Positions 20,839 through 25,482 of a DNA stretch of 25,482 bases are shown piece after piece. Where the stretch lies: positions 451,801-477,282 of the forward strand of contig NW_003137825.1 of assembly GCF_000003605.2 (NCBI RefSeq), given 5' to 3'. The stretch is from Saccoglossus kowalevskii. Taxonomy: Eukaryota > Hemichordata > Enteropneusta > Harrimaniidae. The notes under the pieces are model-generated. The model saw nothing but the letters and a program-made list of their open reading frames with translations. It made no database searches and was not told where the DNA came from. Each line of letters opens with the position of its first letter. The first letter of the stretch is position 1. The translations under genes and the position numbers were made by a program.

Positions 20839-21976
20839 AATAATAATAATAATAATGAATTTATTGCATCCTTAGAAATAATTTCCATTGGTTGAACAGC
20901 AATAAAATGTTAGTAATAAAGTACAATACATATAAAATTAAAGTAAAAGTAAAATGTCAGTTATTGATATTTCTGATTTCAAATATTTTGTATAAGTATT
21001 CACCAACTTGTCTTATTAGTACGTCTTCTCTTGAACTCATAATATATTTAAATATCTGGTTATCACTTTTCAATTCTTCTGGAATACTGATATTATTAAA
21101 TAGCTTTTGTCTTTCTGTTTGGTACCTAAGACATTCCATGAAGAAATGTTCTTCATTTTCAATTTTGATCTGGGAACATTGCTTACAGATTCTGTCTTCT
21201 AAAGGTATTTTGGGTTGGGTATGTCTACCCTTCTCAATTTCTAATACATGACTGCTTATTCTGAAACGAGTCAATAAGATTTTATGTTTCAGATTACATA
21301 AAAGCAAATATGGTTCAAAAGTGTATGAGTCTTTAAACTTTATATACGTTCTCAGTTTTCTATTATCATTTGTTACACTCAACTTCCAGAACTCTACATA
21401 CCTTTGTTGGATGTTGTTTCGTATGTTTTTTATTTTACTGTGTGGTAATTTTTGAGGTATGACAGATGAGGACAAGTTTGTAATATTTTCGGAGACCATG
21501 TTTTTTACTGATGTAAACCAATTTAAATTTTGTTGTTTTTGTTCTTCAAAGGCTTGTTTTGTAATATTACTGTCTGGTAAGGCACTAATACGATACCAGT
21601 ATTTAATAAGATTTTCCTGAATATCTATAAGTAATGGGAATTTACCAAGTTCAGCTCTGCATGCTGCATTTGAGGAGAATTTACTCACACCTAGTATTTG
21701 TTTGCAGAATTTCAAATGTAACTGTTCAATTGGTGTTTTGTCCCATCTATTATTGTCTAGTATGTCATGTCCCCAAGTTGTTGATCCATATAACAAAATT
21801 GGTTTAATACATATCTGAAAAAGGTGCATAAATGAAATGAAAGTGTATTGAGGATGGACCTGGATTGATTTTATTTGACTATTTTTTTTGTTTTTTTTAC
21901 TCTTAAGAAATATTAAAGGATATTTAAAAATAAAGCTCAAAACAGGTATTAAATTTCTGGTAATCACACACTTCCA
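20839..21976 (-). mobile_element. 5'-truncated LINE, ORF2 C-terminal part with (ATT)n tail
   Basis: A single open - strand frame of about 336 codons (to TGA at 20957) encodes the part of a non-LTR retrotransposon ORF2 downstream of the reverse transcriptase core. About residues 50-68 read LFQICIKPILLYGSTTWGHD, the conserved segment after the catalytic domain. Then come LHLKFCKQILGVSKFSSNA and AELGKFPL (about 83-112), a Lys-rich middle, LLTRFRISSHVLEIEKGRH (about 230-248), and a CX2C-X9-H-X4-C knuckle (C261, C264, H274, C279). The catalytic YxDD part, the endonuclease and ORF1 are absent. The frame's first codon is GTG after an in-frame stop, so there is no true start; it is a truncation product. 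The 3' UTR is about 100 bp, with GCAATAAATTC before six ATT units (20839-20856 on +). The reading frame is undamaged over 1 kb, so the insertion is fairly young. Clade uncertain (CR1/L2-like or I-like). Confidence 0.85.
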
Positions 21977-24940
21977 TTAAAAATGTGTGCATTGGTTTTC
22001 TCATGAAAAATTAAAATAACCATTTTAGAATATTCTATTTGGAAATTTTTTTTCTGGGTCTAAAATATACTTCTATCCTTCCAATCTCCTTTTCCAGTAC
22101 TATATGCCTTATTTTTGACTTTCCGAAAATGTTGTAGCTGTCTGAAATCCTTGTTTCTGATTTTCTTGTTGCGAGGCTGTAATATTTATGTTGCCCACGG
22201 GACTACCCAGTTGTACATCTTATTTGTATCAATAACATCTGTTCCTAACTCATGAATACAGACGCGTGCCGTAGTATTGTCAGAGACTGATTTTATTGAA
22301 TTCTGGTTTTCCAGTCAGTTTCACATTTTTGACCCACAGACAATAAAACACTTAACATGTTTAATAAAAGAGTGCAAAGTACAGGTATCAGCTCGTCAGC
22401 CATGTCTTTGTCTTTAATCTGTCTCATTGATTTGACCATAGTGATTTCTGAATTGTTTTCAATAAACTTGTTTGTTCACATAACCCGTACATCTTAGTAC
22501 ATGTAGTATTATACAGCCAACATCCACAGTTTTGTTTTGTGAGCAAACAAGGATTACTAGTTTGAACAGCGACTATGTTGTATTTAGTTAGACCAAATGA
22601 ATTGTCCCCCCACAGAAAAAATATTGTAAAGCTCTTAATTTTTTGTTGCTAGAAAATTTAATGTTACCAGTAAAGACTAAACATGACGAAAGTTTCTCTC
22701 CACCAATGTCTTTAGGACTCCAGTGGCATTTTCATTGCAACAATTTTTTTTTCACTTACTAGAGCAACCAATTTATAAGATTAGTATCACAACTGGACAA
22801 GAAATGTACAAAAAGAAAGTAAATTTCATTGGTTTCAGATACGTTTTAACAGTTTGGCTTCAAAACTATTGACGACCTACACACATTGAACACTTTTTTG
22901 TTACACATACAAACAAAATGTACCTGCAATACAAAATTACCCAATGCTCTTCTAAATTTTCACCACCTGGGCTTTCAAGAAAAAATGATTCATTTTGTGC
23001 CCCTGGGCTGTTCATTTAGATTTTAAATTGACCGATTTGCCAAGGGATAAACATGTTCACTAAGCATGACTAAGATTTAACAGTAGCTTCAGGGAACACA
23101 ACTGCTATTTGATGGAACATGTTCATTTTGCAAAAGAGTATTTTATTCCACCATCTTACAAGTTTGCTTTTTAGTAAAAAAAAAAAAAACTGTCGGCCAA
23201 GATGAAATTGTGTAAATTGCAATTCATTTGAAGAAGCATGCTGTTTTTAATGAGAAGCAGTGTGTTGGGGAAAAAAAGGGATAATTCTAAAACTAAAAAA
23301 CTGCCAAACAGGATTAGCATTATAGTATAATAGCATCCTGCTGTTTCATTACATGTTTCACAAAAACAGAGTAGGCATTCAAACGTTTCTGGTATACTAC
23401 ACAGATCATAGCAACATTTAGTCTCATAGAAAATAATAGCTAGCTTAGGTAGTCCTGATTTGTTAGTGAGATGTGATCTTTGCAGTTGTTATTCTGTATT
23501 TTCACGTGTTGGTAGAATTATTTTTCTCACTCTTAAACATTGCTGCAGTTCGATGTATGATAAATCAGTTTTAACCATAAAAGACATTAGGGAAGTCATA
23601 TTTAGAATCCGTATTTTGTCAAATTAAAATTTAAATAAAAAATTGTCAGTTTATTATTCTCAATTTAACATATGAAATGATGCAAAAAATAAAATGTTTT
23701 TGAGGTGCACTATGAGGCAACAGGGGAAAATGGAGTTCCATAGTGGGGATTTGGGCAGTGTTACATGCAAGTATATGGGAAAACTCGATGTCAGGGATTG
23801 CGACAACACCATTAGTTTATCTCTTGGGTTATTGACATGTTTTCAGGTTCCTTGGGTGAGGAATTTGACATGCCAAGAAAAAAAAATTTCCCACCAATCA
23901 GCCCACTCTCTCCCTCCTGATGAAAAACATTAATAGGTTCATCACCTTTGATTGGTCAACTGAACATTTTACTTCACAGTACACATCACCAACTTGTTGG
24001 GTTTTTTTAACATCATTGTGACATCTTGTTGCCGTGAAAAGAGCTGTTACAACTGATTACACATGAATTGCTTCAATATCAACAACCTGAATGCTTCTCT
24101 GTTGCATTCTAGATGTTCCGGCACACCTGTTAAGTACCTAGGTAATGCTGAGAACTACTGAAACAAGAGAACAGTTGTGTTCATAATAGTTGTTATTTTC
24201 ATCATTGGTTGAGTGGTTTACATTGACTGTCCATGCCCTAGTAGACAGATTATACCTGTTCTACTACAGCCTGTTTTTGTAATCTCTAAATCACATTTGA
24301 ATGTGTAGAAGTGGTGATAATGAAAAACAGTGACTCTTGAAATTTCTGAAATATGTCCGTTCTAATATGCATAAAAAATGAAGACTAAAATAAACTGTCA
24401 TTTCTCTAAGAATGTGCCTTTAGCACTTCTAGACCCTTACCTCTTTAAAAACGGTAAAATAGAAGAAAAAAAATTAGACAAATTTGGGACCAATATATTT
24501 CCCAAACTATCGGACTGATTCAATTTGTACTTTTTTTGCATTACACTATAATTTCATCAAAATTGAATATACCGATAGTCCTTGAATTTATATACAATAT
24601 TTCAATAGATGTTGTTGTCATCTCTCTTATTCTAATACATCAAGCTGATTGGAGGAGAGTTGGTCATGTAAATAAATCACCCTTTAGTTTATGCAAATCA
24701 TATCACTATTCCACTCTGACGACGTCTACACACCAAACCATGCAAATACATCATGCTACATGTATCTGCTGAATTTGGACATCAAAATGCAAAAAGTTGA
24801 AAGTCTTAAGTATGGACAGGTTCTGTAAATAAATATCTCCTCGTTGTCCCTGTACTGTTGTGTTAAGTTGTTGCCACTGAATAATTATGACATCGAAATG
24901 ACAATTCTTCATATATCCCTCGGTTGCAGTTAATAATTGT
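21977..24940. other. Long non-coding stretch
   Basis: No credible gene. The frame at 23694-23933 starts at an ATG but shows no domain. An inverted pair of CCAAT motifs lies near 23893 and 23951. Octamer motifs ATGCAAAT occur at about 24691 and 24740, with an inverted CCAAT near 24650. A short segment near 24114-24142 has acceptor-like and donor-like borders but hits stops in two frames. Confidence 0.4.
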
Positions 24941-25313
24941 TCAACCCTCTCACCACAATTTTCCTCTTTTCATCATGAATTCAAAAATAATCTAGTTTAT
25001 AGTCTGCACAAAAATAATCTAGTTTATAGTCTGCACAAAAATAATCTAGTTTATAGTCTGCACAAAAATAATCTAGTTTATAGTCTGCACAAAAATAATC
25101 TAGTTTATAGTCTGCACAAAAATAATCTAGTTTATAGTCTGCACAAAAATAATCTAGTTTATAGTCTGCACAAAAATAGCTAAATGTTTTGAGCAAAAAC
25201 TGAAAATTTACCCAAATTTTGTCTATTGGCTCCAAAACTAGGGTTCATTTTCAGAATATAAGAAAAAAGTGCAGACAAATTTGGACGAGAAAGTCTGGTG
25301 GTGAAAAGGTTAA
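24941..25313 (-). mobile_element. MITE copy B, same family as copy A, enlarged by an internal minisatellite
   Basis: On the - strand this runs from TTAA (25310-25313) through CCTTTTCACCACCAGACTTT, CCAAATTTGTCTGCAC, AGTTTTGGAGCCAA and TAAATTTTCAGTTTTT, to the opposite terminus near 24945. It ends at TCAA (24941-24944), one change from TTAA. The + strand left end CCCTCTCACCACAATTTTCC is an imperfect inverted repeat of the right end. By eye it matches copy A (17577-17792) at roughly 75-85 percent, in opposite orientation. Without the extra repeat units it would be about 203 bp, close to the 216 bp of copy A. Confidence 0.8.
24983..25171. repeat. 27-bp minisatellite, seven identical copies, inside MITE B
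   Basis: The unit begins AAAAATAATCTAG and ends TTTATAGTCTGCAC. Seven consecutive copies show no differences, followed by a partial eighth (AAAAATA). Because 27 is a multiple of 3, the - strand stays open with a 9-residue period (ADYKLDYFC), which explains the reading frame at 24981-25235; I do not regard that as a gene. Confidence 0.97.
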
Positions 25314-25482
25314 TGTTTCACTTTTCTGTATTGTTTGGAAAGTAAAAGAAGTAGAGGAGTGAAAGTTTATGAATCTTGCATCCTGGAAGTAGGAACCCTA
25401 TTTCCATTTGACTTGTATGTAAATGAAATGGGCGTGTCTGTGGTCAAAATGGTCCATACAATAAATGTGATTTTTTGACTCC

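Noticed and set aside
20892-21251. 119-codon + strand frame
   Set aside because: Antisense of the LINE ORF2 C-terminus.
24114-24142. Micro-exon with acceptor TGCATTCTAG and donor TAG|GTAATG
   Set aside because: In the phase of the 8625 gene it reads DVPAHLLST then a stop; a second frame also stops. There is no independent support.
24981-25235. 84-codon - strand frame with a 9-residue repeat
   Set aside because: It is produced by the 27-bp minisatellite inside a MITE; the period is a multiple of 3, so the frame stays open without selection.

Overview
The window looks like nuclear DNA from an AT-rich animal genome, probably a marine invertebrate. The signs are metazoan splice signals, long non-coding stretches, several miniature inverted-repeat elements, and decayed non-LTR retrotransposons with microsatellite tails. 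No bacterial operon, phage, CRISPR, rRNA or tRNA is visible. The species cannot be fixed from sequence alone; a lophotrochozoan or basal deuterostome would fit.

Layout. 1-1.5 kb: a possible 3' end of a gene on the + strand, with an internal exon, a terminal exon and an AATAAA signal. 1.6-2.5 kb: two tandem arrays (54-55 bp and 14 bp units). 3.55-3.93 kb: a decayed LINE ORF1-like fragment on the - strand. 4.0-4.3 kb: a well preserved 308-bp MITE with perfect 30-bp terminal inverted repeats (TIRs) and TTAA on both sides. 5.5-5.9 kb: a small fold-back element, then a possible signal-peptide exon. 8.6-9.0 kb: the best host coding exon, the start of an unrecognised Ser/Lys/Arg-rich protein. 11.6-12.3 kb: a 640-bp inverted-repeat element. 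14.9-17.0 kb: a segment that keeps CpG and holds several short unexplained reading frames. 17.6-17.8 and 24.9-25.3 kb: two copies, in opposite orientation, of one TTAA-flanked MITE family; the second carries an internal 27-bp minisatellite of seven identical units. 18.1-18.6 and 20.8-22.0 kb: two 5'-truncated LINE ORF2 ends on the - strand, each with a C-terminal Cys/His knuckle region and its own microsatellite tail.

There is no gene system here whose parts can be seen to work together. Host coding content is small and most of the interpretable sequence is mobile-element debris. The most informative observations are the MITE-borne minisatellite, the near-intact TTAA MITE, the 14-bp array that encodes the same periodic peptide in all three + frames, and the exon that begins at 8625. 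No retrovirus-like or Polinton-like element was seen.
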